Shown here: piece after piece, positions 1 through 11,254 of the stretch
How the letters are laid out: each line of letters begins with the position of its first letter
Numbering within the stretch: the first letter of the stretch is position 1
Assembly: GCF_024139115.2 (NCBI RefSeq)
Contig: NC_085140.1
Span: 318,683,259-318,747,258, forward strand
DNA from: Armigeres subalbatus
Lineage: Eukaryota; Arthropoda; Insecta; Diptera; Culicidae
Reading direction: 5' to 3'
Length of the DNA: 64,000 nt
Notes under the pieces: generated by a model
The model's input: only the letters and a program-made list of their open reading frames with translations
What the model was told of the DNA's origin: nothing
The model's database searches: none
Position numbers and translations under genes: made by a program

Positions 1-183
1 AATATTATATTTTTTACCTGCAGGACATATTACAGTTAACTCGATAATTATCGATAAATCAACGAAGACTCGATAACGATAACGATAAATCAACGCTCAC
101 TTTATCGTCAACGAAGCATCATCGTACATTCGTTATCGTTATCGAAGATGGAGTTAAATTAACGACAATAATTTATCGATTAA
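1..183. repeat. AT-rich flank with TTATCGATAA-type repeats
   Basis: Short stretch rich in TTATCGATAAATC and CGATAACGATAACG motifs in both orientations (for example near 40-60, 72-96, 132-150 and 166-183), so it can fold on itself. It abuts the 23-bp satellite directly. No coding signal. It may be the end of a TE cut by the window edge; no family assigned. Confidence 0.4.
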
Positions 184-2040
184 CAACCCTGCTTCCGAGC
201 CTCTTGAAAAGAGGCTTTCGAGCCTCTTGAAAGGAGGCTTTCGAGCCTCTTGAAAGGAGGCTTCCGAGCCTCTTGAAAGGAGGCTTCCGAGCCTCTTGAA
301 AGGAGGCTTCCGAGCCTCTTGAAAGGAGGCTTCCGAGCCTCTTGAAAGGAGGCTTCCGAGCCTCTTGAAAGGAGGCTCTGAGGCCTCTTGAAAGGAGGCT
401 TCCGAGGCCTCTTGAAGGAGGCTTCTGAACTTCTTGAAAGGAGGCCTGAGCCTCTTGAAAGGAGGCTTCCTGAGCCTCTTGAAAGGAGGCTTCCAGCCTC
501 TTGAAAGGAGGCTTCTGAGCCTCTTGAAGGAGGCTCTGAGCCTCTTGAAAGGAGGCTTCTGAGCCTCTTGAAAGGAGGCTCTGAGCCTCTTGAAAGGAGG
601 CCTGAGCCTCTTGAAAGGGAGGCTCTGAGCCTCTTGAAAGGAGGCTTCTGAGCCTCTTGAAAGGAGGCTTCTGAGGCCCTCTTGAAGGAGGCTTCTGAGC
701 CTCTTGAAAGGAGGCCTGAGCCTCTTGAAAGGAGGCTTCTGAGCCTCTTGAAAGGAGGCTTCTGAGCCTCTTGAAGGAGGCTGAGCCTCTGAAAGGAGGC
801 TTCTGAGCCTCTTGAAAGGAGGCTTCCTGAGCCTCTTGAAGGAGGCTCTGAGGCCTCTTGAAAGGAGGCTTGAGCCTCTTGGAAAGGAGGCTTCTGAGCC
901 TCTTGAAAGGGAGGCCTGGGCCTCTTGAAAGGAGGCTTCCTGAGCCTCTGAAAGGAGGCTTGAGCCTCTTGAAAGGAGGCCTGAGCCTCTTGAAAGGAGG
1001 CTTCTGAGCCTCTTGAAAGGAGGCTTCCTGAGCCTCTTGAAAGGAGGCTTCCGAGCCTCTTGAAAGGAGGCTTCCTGAGCCTCTTGAAAGGAGGCTCTGA
1101 GAGCCTCTTGAAAGGAGGCCTGAGCCTCTTGAAAGGAGGCTCTGGAGCCTCTTGAAAGAGGCTTGAGCCTCTTGAAAGGAGGCTCTGAGCCTCTTGAAAG
1201 GGAGGCTCTGGAGCCTCTTGAAAGGAGGCTTCCAGGCCTCTTGAAAGGAGGCCCTGAGCCTCTTGAAAGGAGGCTCTGGAGCCTCTTGAAAGGAGGCTTC
1301 CAGGCCTCTTGAAAGGAGGCTTGAGCCTTCTTGAAGGAGGCTCTGAGCCTCTTGAAAGGAGGCTTCCGAGGCCTCTTGAAAGGAGGCTTCTGAGCCTCTT
1401 GAAAGGAGGCTTGGAGCCTCTTGAAAGGAGGCTTCTGAGCCTCTTGAAAGGAGGCTTCGAGCCTCTTGAAAGGAGGCTTCCTGAGCCTCTTGAAAGGAGG
1501 CTTCTGAGCCTCTTGAAAGGAGGCTTCTGAGCCTCTTGAAAGGAGGCTTCCAGGCCTCTTGAAAGGAGGCTTCCTGAGGCCTCTTGAAAGGAGGCTTCTG
1601 AGCCTCTTGAAAGGAGGCTTCCAGGCCTCTTGAAAGGAGGCTTCTGAGGCCTCTTGAAAGGAGGCTTGAGCTCTTGAAAGGAGGCTTGAGCCTCTTGAAA
1701 GGAGGCTTCTGAGCTCTTGAAAGGAGGCTTCTGAGCCTCTTGAAAGGAGCCTTCTGAGCCTCTTGAAAGGAGGCTTCTGAGCCTCTTGAAAGGAGGCTTC
1801 CTGAGCTCTTGAAAGGAGGCTTCTGAGCCTCTTGAAAGGAGGCTTCTGAGCCTCTCTTGAAAGGATGCTTCCTGAGGCCTCTTGAAAGGAGGCTTTCGAG
1901 CCTCTTGAAAGGAGGCTTCCGAGCCTCTTGAAAGGAGGCTTCCGAGCCTCTTGAAAGGAGGCTTCCGAGCCTCTTGAAAGGAGGCTTCCGAGCCTCTTGA
2001 AAGGAGGCTTCCGAGCCTCTTGAAAGGAGGCTTCCGAGCC
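184..2040. repeat. 23-bp tandem satellite array 1
   Basis: About 80 head-to-tail copies of a 23-bp unit with core GCCTCTTGAAAGGAGGC, separated by TTCCGA or TTCTGA. The core is itself a small inverted repeat (GCCTC/GAGGC arms). Because 23 is not a multiple of three and the minus-strand unit has no stop, all three minus frames read the same KPPFKRLGSLLSRGSEASFQ-type peptide, giving open frames of 620-670 codons. These are not genes: there is no distinct start context, no codon preference, and the same peptide appears in every frame. Units at both edges (about 184-370 and 1890-2040) are nearly identical, while the middle is full of 1-3 bp indels. Confidence 0.95.
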
Positions 2041-2368
2041 GCAATTCTCAAGTATGATATTAATACAATGTATATTGAAGATTTTTTTAATTTCTTCATT
2101 CAACGTTTTGTCCATTTGATCTATTGTTCCGCAGCCCTTCATACGCTGTTCTGTTTGAGAAGAAGGAAAGTTCAATTAGCTTTGATCTACTGATCGCCAT
2201 GCATATTATGTATAAGACAAAATTTCGAAATAAAAAATACACAATTATCAAAACTTTATCAATAAACCCCGATACGTTCGTTATCATGTATTTTTATTCG
2301 AGGTACCCCCTAAAGGCCGACGAAGGTACCCCCATGGGTACAAGTACCCCAGGTTGAGAACCGCTACA
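2041..2368 (-). mobile_element. hAT-like element end fragment
   Basis: The right edge at 2351-2366 reads on the minus strand TAGCGGTTCTCAACCT, close to the widespread hAT terminal consensus (CAGNGGTTCTCAACC). Inside it, the block with ATGCATATTATGTA and the GGTACCCCC motifs recurs at about 11804-12200, so this is a dispersed family. No transposase reading frame is visible and the other terminus is probably lost at the satellite boundary. Confidence 0.5.
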
Positions 2369-2560
2369 CTAGATAATTCTCATTAAAATCCCTGGAACAT
2401 TCCTGTCGGATTCTTTGGAACATTTTCGTCGAAATTCTTGGAATATTCCCGTTTGTATTAGTGAAACATTTCCGTCGGAATTCATGGTGGATTTCCCTTC
2501 GGTATGCTTGGAAGATTCTCGTCGAAATCTCTGGAGGAATGTTGCATTTTTTTTGCCTAA
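2369..2560. repeat. Degenerate TGGAA/ATTCC-rich repeat
   Basis: Irregular tandem phrases of the type GGAACATTCC, GGAATATTCC, GGAAACATTTCC and TTCGTCGAAATT. The same style of GGAATT-rich degenerate repeat occurs at 42710-43040 and 44690-44870. No coding signal. Confidence 0.45.
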
Positions 2561-2589
2561 AGGATCACTCCAAAACCGAACTATTAATA

Positions 2590-2800
2590 GAAGGCTCGGA
2601 GACCCATAGTGTTATATACCGATCGACTCAGCTCGACGAATTGAGATGATGTCTGTATGTGTGAATGTATGTATGTGAGTGTGTGTGTGTTCAAAATGTT
2701 GTAGACACACTTTTTGGAGCTTAGCATTGACCGAATTATTCGTAACAAGTTTCATTCGGCGGGGAATCCTCGGCCACGGAAAAAAATACAAAATCAGGGC
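2590..2800 (+). repeat. GACTCAG/GATGTCTGT dispersed repeat, copy 1
   Basis: Contains CGACTCAGCTCGACGAAT followed by a GATGTCTGT-(TGTG)n microsatellite. The same block recurs at 17870-17940 (same strand) and at 23395-23450, 27655-27715 and 28140-28200 (opposite strand). It is an internal part of a dispersed non-coding TE; class not assigned. Confidence 0.55.
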
Positions 2801-2862
2801 ATGGGCAATAAATAAATATAAAATTTTTCTTCAAATAATGCCAAATTTCCATTTTTACTATT

Positions 2863-2995
2863 AATTACGTAAGCAACTTTTTGGGTTTTTCAACCCACCC
2901 TCCATGTAAGATTTTTCCCACACAAATCATTTTTTTTATTTATATGGAGCGTAAGAAAACAGCAGACCCCCATCCCCATACGTGATAACGTAATT
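2863..2995. mobile_element. Short AATTACGT-ended MITE candidate
   Basis: Starts with AATTACGTAAGC and ends with GATAACGTAATT, a short terminal inverted repeat, with a C-rich interior. About 130 bp, no coding capacity. The flank duplication is not clear, so the call rests on the inverted ends only. Confidence 0.35.
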
Positions 2996-3006
2996 GATGT
3001 ACGACC

Positions 3007-3615
3007 TAACAGTTAGGAAATTTCCACAAAGCAAAAATAAATTAGCTCTTTTAAAAGCAAAACATGCAATTACAAAAGAAGAATTTTCCATAAAGAAACA
3101 AAAATGTTCCACGGAAAGAAATACAAATTTTCCATAAATAATTCAACATGTATTAGTAATAAATAATTACAAAAGTTTTTACAAAATTGATATATTTTTT
3201 CCATAAAAAAAACTTTCCACAAGAAATCAATAAAGATCAATAAAAAAATAAGATAATTTGTTAAAAAAATACAAAAACGCAATCAATTTTATTAAAATTT
3301 TCAATGAATTTTAAGCGCTTTTAAAGAAGGGGTCATCTATAGAAGCATGCTCAGTTTTGTTGTTTTTTGTTTGTACTTTATGTAATTTTCATATTTTTAT
3401 AATTGCTCTTTATTATTTTTTTCGCGGAATGTTTAAAAAAAATTGTGGAAAAAAACATTTATTTTGTGGAAAATTTTGTATTTGCTAATATTAATTTCAT
3501 TTATCGAAATTTTGTATTTTTCTCTATGGAAATTTTGATTTCTTTATGGAAAATTCTCCAATTTTTGCTTTTAAAAGTGCTAATTTATTTTTGTTTTGTG
3601 GAAAACTCTCAATTG
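3007..3615. mobile_element. Imperfect fold-back element
   Basis: The arm at about 3007-3300 reappears in reverse complement at about 3400-3615: TTTTAAAAGAGCTAATTTAT and TTTCTTTATGGAAAATTC match TTTTAAAAGTGCTAATTTAT and TTTCTTTATGGAAAATTC on the other arm. Very AT-rich and diverged, so an old palindromic non-autonomous element. No reading frame of interest; no flank duplication found. Confidence 0.55.
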
Positions 3616-6339
3616 TTTATGTGAATTTTGCAATATTTGTGGAAATTTTATTTTTATTTGTTGCTCATACCCTGATTTCTTTGCTGAAAATTTCCTATTT
3701 TTTTACAAATGTTCTAGAAAATTGTTACCTACGCTCATTACATTCCAAAAATATTTGTTCAATTTTAAGATCCAATCGATTATTAAATTACAGGGACATA
3801 TTGAAGCTAGTTTGGTTTTTACTATTAGAGGGACAATTATGCGTAGAACGGCAGTGAAATAAATGTTGGTTTCCGTGCAGAAGAAAGCTACAGTCAGATG
3901 TTGTACAGAACCTAGTGAGTGGAGTTAACTGTAAAGTGCGAGCGTACGTTTATGGTATTAAAATGTAATGTGAAAAATGATATAAATATGTCAAAAGTTT
4001 ACTAATGGGTTATATTTTTTTGGATTGGTCAACTAGGTAATTTTCTACAGCGTTTTATTTTGTGCTTCAATTTAACGTGGGATGCCTTTATTTGGCAATT
4101 AATTAGAAATAACCATATCCAATCTCGTATTCAGTTCAGTAGCTTCTATTCCGCATATGATTGATACTGTTAATCAACCAATATCTAGCCATTGTTCTCG
4201 CTATACAAATATTATTTATACTTGGGTTAACCTGCCTTTTTTTAGAGTTTGGTTCAATTTTCGAACAAGAGTTTCCTCCTAGAAACGACTTTTCCAAAAT
4301 TACTGCAACTATAGATCATTTCCCCCTCTCAAATTAGATAATGGTTCTTCAACTAATCAATGTTGAATCAATCATCGAGAATATCAGTCACGCTGAGCAG
4401 AAAAGTAATATACTGACGCGAGCATGGTTCCACTCCATCGTTCATTTGACCTTAAGTCTGAATTCCATTAGCGTAAAAATTGATGCTTTTCCGAAAGATA
4501 AACATGTTTTAAAACCAAATCGGGTGGCAAGCACCCAGGATAATGCGATGAGTTTTACCCAAACAATCATCTGCTCCTCACCACTAATGGACAGCTACTG
4601 GTGGTGGTACGTAGTGCACAGAAAAGTACACGCTTTAAGCGTTCAACGTAATGATAATCATCATCGCCATCACCGACCCGCTTGCCTCGAATAACTGCTG
4701 ACGTCTGCCGTCGTCGCCTTCATTATGATTATCCGTTCGATAGACAGGCAGAACGGAAGTCCTATGTTTTGTACAAATGGGTAAAGTTGATCAATTGAAC
4801 TGGATAGCTTAGTATTTTTTTTAGTTTAACAGTTTATGGCTTTTAAATTATTTGAATATCTCGAATACTTGAAATCTCCACAATTATTGATTCATTTTTA
4901 AATTATAGAAGTTGCAACCAATTTATTTTTGCAATCGACTCCAATCCACCCAATTCTACGGTACTATTACCTAAAGGCGTTCGCTAAAACATCGATAAAC
5001 CAGCATCATACCCATCGTCATTGTCGTCGTCGTCGACTGCCTTTTCGCGAGTTTTCAGCAATGGAAAACTCGGTGCGCCAGCTGGCAACCAATTGCTTGT
5101 CGCGGTTATTTCCACTCGCTTCATGATTCAGCCGACCTGAGATAGGTAGCTACATGCTGCGGAAAATCTTCAACGTTCTCTCTGCATAGCCCAGTACCAT
5201 CTCCCGCCGCCGTCGGCAACTAATCCTTCCAGTCAAACAGTAAATGGTGCTTTATGGAGCGACAATTTTGCCGTCATAGGGACGTGCTCTGTGGTCTCTT
5301 ATCCAGATCCAAAATCGACAAAACCGCATACCTAGCTACCTCTACTGTAGCGAAACCATCATTGCGGAGAAAACGAGTAACGGCGGCAGCAGTGGATTAG
5401 AACTGCGGAGACAAGCGTAATACCGACCAGCTCATGGCGATTCACAGCGGTACGTTTCAACGTTTTCCTAGATTTTAGGAAAACGTGACAAACCCCCGAC
5501 TACAGCGAATCCACATCGCCACCACCCCACAAGTGTCTAATCCCGATGGAACCTCCCGGTTCATGCATTTGAAATTCCACAAACGCAATGTCCATTTATT
5601 GCGGAATGATATAGTTTCAGCGAACATACATACGCACATCGCCATCTCAACCGACGCGACGTTTCCGATCCGTTGGGTTGAACAGTGAAAACGTGAAGTG
5701 GCAGCTTCGAGGAAAACCATGTTTTCAATCCGCTCTATATGGACAATAAATCCTTGGTTGTAGCTGGGTGTATCCGATAGGAAGGGTTAAGTGCACAAAA
5801 AGCTAGATAATCCATTTAACGATAATGACTTTCAATGAAGTGGCTTCATACGCTGGTAAACTTTTCGGAAATATACCGTACGTATCTATGCTTCGAATAA
5901 GAAACCGTACAGTGCAAAGTTACCCTTTGTCATAATCTCCTACTTCCATTCCCAACAGGAGATTAGCATATATTTCTTTTATTGACGCCATTGATTTTGC
6001 ATATGCCCTTATTCTTGTTTATGGACGAACAAAACCAACGAACGAATCTGATTTCCCCATCTGATTTTTTTGGTGTGCTCAAGAATGCGCATTAACCCTT
6101 CAAGACCCAAATTTTGGTTTTCTTTCAAAATCACAATTTTGCTTTCTAACATCGATCTATTGTTTTGGACAATTTAGTTTAGCTTAGCTTGGGTGACAGT
6201 ACACTTCATATTTATTAGTCCTGATTGGCCGAGAAACAATTGAATAGCCATCTTGGGATTACGAAACTAATCATGCTTCAAAGTTTCATTAATTCAAAAC
6301 CGATTACGATGTCGGCCACGTTCCCACAATTAATTTAGG
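3616..6339. other. No recognised gene or TE
   Basis: AT-rich to 4330, then a more balanced stretch (about 4340-5760) with CATCGTCATTGTCGTCGTCGTCG-like triplet runs. Open frames here are short (at most about 117 codons), begin at arbitrary ATGs and resemble nothing I know. It could be unique host intergenic or intronic DNA. Confidence 0.5.
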
Positions 6340-6735
6340 ATTTTACTTATTTACTTATGAATCCTCTACACCTCCGGTGGTGCAAAGGGCCGACTTGAAA
6401 GATCTCCATCCTGAGCGTTGCCCAGCTATCTGGTTAGATTTCGGTCGACTTCTTTTATTTTTTTTATTGAGGCTTCGCCGCCAAGAACCACTGGGTCTGC
6501 GTCTGCTGCGATGTCCCGCTTGGTTCCAAGCTAATGCTTGTTTACAGATTCGTTTTCGCCCCTACCTAAGGTGTGGCCGACTCAGCCCCACTTCCGATCC
6601 AGAATTTCTGTTGCTATCGGCCTCTGGTGACAACGACGATGGAGCTCGTTGTTTGAGATCTAGGCCCGAATTATATACCGCAGGCATCTGTTGATGAACG
6701 CCTGCAGCCGTTGAGTGTTCTCCACTTTAGGATTA
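6340..6735 (-). pseudogene. 3' end of a non-LTR retrotransposon ORF2 (LINE A family)
   Basis: Minus-strand translation in shifting frames gives ENTQRLQ, INRCLRY, ISNNELHRRCHQRPIATEI, then EVDRNL and QDGDLSS and the 3' tail GCACCACCGGAGGTGTA followed by AAGT repeats. The same C-terminal region and tail are found on the plus strand at 27065-27457, 28291-28376 and 29300-29340, so the two are copies of one LINE family. This is the part after the reverse transcriptase. Several frameshifts make it a dead fragment, about 400 bp long and so heavily 5' truncated. Confidence 0.7.
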
Positions 6736-6939
6736 GGAAAGGAAAATTAGTGAACAATCATTGCTGCTATCATCTCCGTGAGCGCCACGAGTAAGAAATA
6801 GTTGGTTTGATGAGAAGGCAATCCATTGGAAGTCGCCTTGGTAAGCGACTGAATAATTGTTTTGATCGAAGTTATGTCAAAGTAATTTACTCACCTGCAC
6901 ATAGCAGAACTAAGCATTTTGATGATCGCACTGTCATTC

Positions 6940-7545
6940 TGCGTCCGATTTAAAACACGAGCAAACGTGCACTCTTTACTTTCCGACCACGAAAAAGAGA
7001 ACTAAACACCCGGATCCGCGTCCGATACGAAACACGTTGCATCGGGAACATTGATCTATCGTTTATCTGCCCACCTAGCTCGCTACGCTCCCCGCATTCT
7101 TGTACTCTAGAGACAAAAGCGATTTCCATCGTTGCAGAATTGCTGACCATCGCATCTTTCCAACTTTAGCTACATTTTGGAAACTGGATTCTCCGTAGAG
7201 TTTGACGAGCTCGTGATTTATCTAAGCGTTTTGTACATGACACATTTGGTGCAGGTGTGCATCTTTTTTGACCGAATCTTTTTGTGCGACTTCGTATTAG
7301 ACGACTAAACATTATGATCAGCCATTTCCAAGGATACGAGATAAATGAATTATTCGACCGCCTCGAAAGTACCGCTCCGTTCCGCCCACTAACATGTATT
7401 TTGTCTTCGATGCATTTACTACCAGTCCAACTTTTGTTGTTTCGCGTTTCAGGCGGCTATACTTTTCCGAATGTTCGTCTGACAATGTCATATCACCCGC
7501 GAAACAAACAAATAATTTCATACTAAGTGGAGTGGAGAGACATAA
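6940..7545 (-). pseudogene. Reverse-transcriptase C-terminal fragment of a LINE
   Basis: Near 7420-7500 the minus strand reads AGDMTLSDEHSEKYSRL and TTKVGLVVNASKTKYML. This corresponds to the (F/Y)ADD catalytic block and the following GL.VN..KT.YM block of non-LTR reverse transcriptases; the second Asp-containing position is shifted to GD. Around 6950-7200 follows a C-terminal tail with decayed frame. It differs from the fragment at 6340-6735. Frameshifted and truncated; no clade assigned. Confidence 0.6.
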
Positions 7546-7762
7546 TTTCTCCACTATGAAGATGAAACAGTATTTCCAGGATATCCACTGTACTCCAAAC
7601 TGTTCTTGAGCTAAGATCTATAAGTTCTAGGTGGTCAATAAAGTGGGATTTTGGTTTTTATTTTACGTAGGAATAGCTCCATGAAACAATATTTTCCTAT
7701 TGTAACATAACACAGTACTCCTAAGCCCTAAACGGTACTGCAAACTATTGTTGAGTTTAGAT

Positions 7763-8655
7763 CTTAGAAGGCTTCGAGCCTCTTGAAAGGAGGATTCAGA
7801 GCCTCTTGAAAGGAGACTTCCAAACCTCTTGAAAAGAGGCTTCCGAGCCTTTCGCAAAGAGGCTTCCGAGCCTCGAGCCTCTTGAAAGGAGGCATCTGAG
7901 CCTCTTTAAAGGCGGCTTTCTGAGCATCTTAAAAGGAGGCATCTGAGCCTCTTGAAAGGAGGCATCTGAGCCTCTTGAAAGGAGACTTCCGAGCCTCTTG
8001 AAAGGAGGCTTCCGGGCCTCTTGAAAGGAGGCTTCCGGGCCTCTTGAAAGGAGGCTTCCGGGCCTCTTGAAAGGAGGCATCTGAGCTCTTGAAAGGGAGG
8101 CATCCGAGGCCTCTTGAAAGGAGGCATCTGAGCCTCTTGAAAGGAGGCTTTGAGCCTCTTGAAAGGAGGCTTCGAGCCTCTTGGAAAGGAGGCTTCTGAG
8201 CCTCTTGAAAGGAGGCTTCTGAGCCTCTTGAAAGGAGGCTTCTGAGCCTCTTGAAAGGAGGCTTCTGAGCCTCTTGAAAGGAGGCTCTGAGCTCTTGAAA
8301 GGAGGCTTCCGAGCCTCTTGAAAGGAGGCTTCCGAGCCTCTTGAAAGGAGGCTTCTGAGCCTCTCGAAGGAGGCTTCTGAGCCTCTTGAAGGAGGCTTGA
8401 GCCTCTTGAAAGGAGGCTTCCGAGCCTCTTGAAAGGAGGCTTCTGAGGCCTCTTGAAAGGAGGCTTCTGAGCCTCTTGAAAGGAGGCTTCCAGGCCTCTT
8501 GGAAAGGAGGCTCTGAGCCTCTTGAAAGGAGGCTTCCTGAGCCTCTTGAAAGGAGGCTTCTGAGCCTCTTGAAAGGAGGCTTCCGAGCCTCTTGAAAGGA
8601 GGCTTCCGAGCCTCTTGAAAGGAGACTTCCGAGCCTCTTGAAAGGAGGCTTCCGA
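7763..8655. repeat. 23-bp tandem satellite array 2
   Basis: Same unit and same orientation as the array at 184-2040, about 38 copies. Left units carry variants such as GGCATCTGAG, the right edge (about 8560-8655) is homogeneous TTCCGAG units. As in array 1 several minus frames stay open (up to 271 codons) purely because the unit lacks stops. The two arrays are 5.7 kb apart, so one may derive from the other by dispersal or by a segmental event. Confidence 0.95.
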
Positions 8656-8728
8656 GCTTGTTTCCGAAAAACTTGTTTCAATAGGCATAAAACTGTTTTC
8701 AATGAAAAACATTGAGATCAAGGGAACC

Positions 8729-8764
8729 TATAAATATGGGTACCGCATAATTCTTGCATCATTC
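8729..8764 (+). promoter_or_regulatory. Candidate core promoter (TATA plus initiator)
   Basis: TATAAATA at 8729-8736 and an arthropod initiator-like TCATTC at 8759-8764; the initiator A is 32 bp from the start of the TATA box, the normal spacing. No gene is recognised downstream, so this could drive a non-coding or TE transcript or be chance. Confidence 0.3.
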
Positions 8765-9940
8765 CATTACCACGTTCTGATCGGTGCAGCCACCAGCGAA
8801 TAAGCGGCCGCTGGGTCTGCCGAGTAGCCATAAAATAGCGCAACGCAATTTTTTCCTTTCATTCTGACCGGGACAAGCGAAGCAACCGCATCATTGATTG
8901 AACAGCACACCTTTTAGCAGGGAATGAAGTCTGCACCGACCGCTTTTTCGGCTCGACACTATCGAAGCGACCATCAGCCGAAACCTAGCCAGTACATCAG
9001 CAGCCCACCCTACAGACCCGACAAAGCAGCAATGCTGAACAGATACCGGCAGCAGCAGCAAAGTCGAGCCGAGACCGGCCGGCATCGGTGCTGAGCCGAG
9101 ACAGGCTGAAGAAAAGCCACATCATGATGCAGTATGTATGTCCAAAAAAACAAACGGTTCTTCAGAGAGCCAATAAAAGAGATCAATATTAATGCTTTCA
9201 ATACCCTTCGGGATAGAAATTGTACTTGGGTGCCAAATCCAATATTCTAGAGATAAAATTTTATGCGTGATTTTCATAAATAGCGTCAAAACTAACAGTG
9301 GATAATTTTTCTGATTCAACCGCGAAGTGGACGAAGGACTTCGCTTGACCATGCCTTTAAAGATTCATAAGATGTCCAAATCTCTCACATAATCTTATTT
9401 GGATAAAAAAAACACCGATAACAGCTCAAACATTAATAAATTATCAATCGATTTTTCATCAAATGTTGGATTTTTTGGCATTGATAAAAAATATGTAGAT
9501 AAACATTGTTTGATACTGACCGCACACAAAGCGAACGTGACTGAATGATCGTCCCATGTTACCAATTCTAAGTCTTATCACCCGAAATCCCATGTCCGGG
9601 TGTTTCCTTCCTTCTACTACTAACAATGTTGTCTCAGAAAAGAACACGTACTTCCCACCTGAACTGCAATTCTAAGCTCGCTTGCCCGGCTTATTGGCCT
9701 GTATCAAGCGAAAAGTTCCGTTAGGAAATAGACGCCAGCAGCGAGCAACAAGCGTAAAAAAAAAGAAGCCCTTCTCGAACGCGTTGATGATGATGACGCT
9801 TTGGCTGACAAAGAAGCGGGATACAAGACACTAGCTGATTGGCCCACCAATGGGAAGCAGAGAAGATTCAAAATTAAGTAGGTATAAAATAAAAGTGCTA
9901 GAAATTCGCGGTTATTTGAAAAGATCGTTTTCTTACTTTG
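8765..9940. other. No recognised gene
   Basis: GC-richer block at about 8770-9110 (CCGGCAGCAGCAGCAAAG-type sequence), then AT-rich DNA. Open frames are shorter than 80 codons and show no family resemblance. Confidence 0.45.
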
Positions 9941-10105
9941 GGGCCGTCCACAAAGTACGTCACGCCTCTAGGGGGGAGAGGGGGTTCAGAGCAGCGTGAC
10001 GATCCATACAAAAATTTTAGAGGTTTATTACAAAAAGTGTGACGAAGGGGGGAGGGGGGGTCGAAAATCGCCGATTTTTGCGTGACGTACTTTATGGATC
10101 TTCCC
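9941..10105. mobile_element. 165-bp MITE with AAGTACGTCACGC ends
   Basis: The left end GGGCCGTCCACAAAGTACGT pairs with the right end, which on the other strand reads GGGAAGATCCATAAAGTACG; both continue TCACGC. The inside is G-rich with GTGACGAAGGGGGGAGG. No coding capacity. Elements with this end motif are abundant in mosquito genomes as I know them; the superfamily is not assigned. Confidence 0.7.
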
Positions 10106-10424
10106 TTTTTGCACTTAGCCGAAGCAAACAGCCTTTTTCAAGGCTCTAAGAGTTAAAAATAATGTTCTTCAGTCGCTATCGCACGCATTAGGAGGCCCTT
10201 CAGTTGAAGGACTGAGATACAGTCTACATCCCCTGCTGGGCCAACTTGTAGCTTATTTCAGGCAGTCCTTCAGTGGGAAGGTTACCACTGTCGAGGCTAA
10301 TATTCCGTGACCGGACAGATACTTCCTGAATTTTTTTTTGATGATTCTTGTTCGAGGTAGATTTGATTTCTGTCTGGTTTGATGAGAAGATTTTGCCAAG
10401 GAATGGTATGCAACGCCGATTATT

Positions 10425-10876
10425 AGCATTAGCATTAGCATTGGGCAATTCGCACAAATTCGTAGGTGGTACAAGCCTGGACTATTGTATGAGAGTAGCA
10501 TCACTTTCATCCGTTACCACAGATATTGATTTGGGACTAATCACTATCTCTTAGATGGAAGCAATCTCTCTCTCCAATAGCCCAGATCTGTCCTGGCCAC
10601 GTCCTTGAGAATGCTGGGGAAGGGGAAGGATGGTTAGTCGGACACCTACTTAAGAAAGATGCAGAGAACTCTACGACCTCTCATAGGTGCCACGGGAGGT
10701 TTTTTTTGAATTGTTAGTGTGGAAGGTTATAACAGTAGGAATTGTGTTGGTAGAACGTGAAACACAGAAAGAACTATGAAAGAAATAAAAAGTAGGAGAG
10801 AGACGAGCCTGGAATTGAACTCACGACGTCCTGCTTATGAGGCAGAAGCGGTAGCCATTAGACCACCGAGCACGTC
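10425..10876 (-). mobile_element. Complete tRNA-derived SINE with 21-bp target duplication
   Basis: Flanked by a perfect 21-bp direct repeat (10404-10424 and 10877-10897, beginning TGGTATGCAACGCCGATT). Read on the minus strand the element starts with a tRNA-like head: A box TGGTCTAATGG (10855-10865), anticodon-loop CTCATAA giving CAT (10837-10839), B box GTTCAATTC (10812-10820). It ends in an AATGCT repeat tail next to the target duplication. The anticodon stem pairs, but the T stem does not, so this is a tRNA-Met-like SINE head and not a working tRNA. The intact pol III boxes and perfect duplication suggest a young copy. The body is unlike Feilai. Confidence 0.85.
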
Positions 10877-11254
10877 TGGTATGCAACGCCGATTATTTAT
10901 CCAAAATAGTTGATGTGAGAAATTTGGACATATTATGTATCTTAAAGGCATGGTCAAGTCAAGTCCTACGTCCACTTAGCGGTTATGTCACAGACATTTC
11001 CCACTGTTCGTTTTTGGCGGAAAACTCACTATCTAGTGACTCAAAAGGGTATAGGCCTAAACAACGAACAAGCCTTAAAATAACAAGAAGCGAATAAAAA
11101 AATATTCAATCTTTTATTTCTTAAACTCGTATCCGACCCGGACCCGACATTTTATCATCTCTCAAACCCATACCCGACCCGAACACAAGATTGCTCTAAT
11201 TTTCCAAACCCGAACCCAACCCGAACCCTTCTATGAAGTGGGCAAGATTAAATA

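Noticed and set aside
154..2175. Three long minus-strand open frames as repeat-protein genes
   Set aside because: All three frames encode the same repeat because the 23-bp unit has no stop codon; this is satellite DNA.
4341..4694. 117-codon plus frame as a host gene
   Set aside because: No recognisable domain, His-rich low-complexity end, no promoter or splice support.
7906..8721. 257- and 271-codon minus frames as genes
   Set aside because: Same stop-free satellite unit as array 1.
10803..10876. Functional tRNA-Met
   Set aside because: The T stem does not pair, and the sequence is the head of a SINE with target duplications far downstream.
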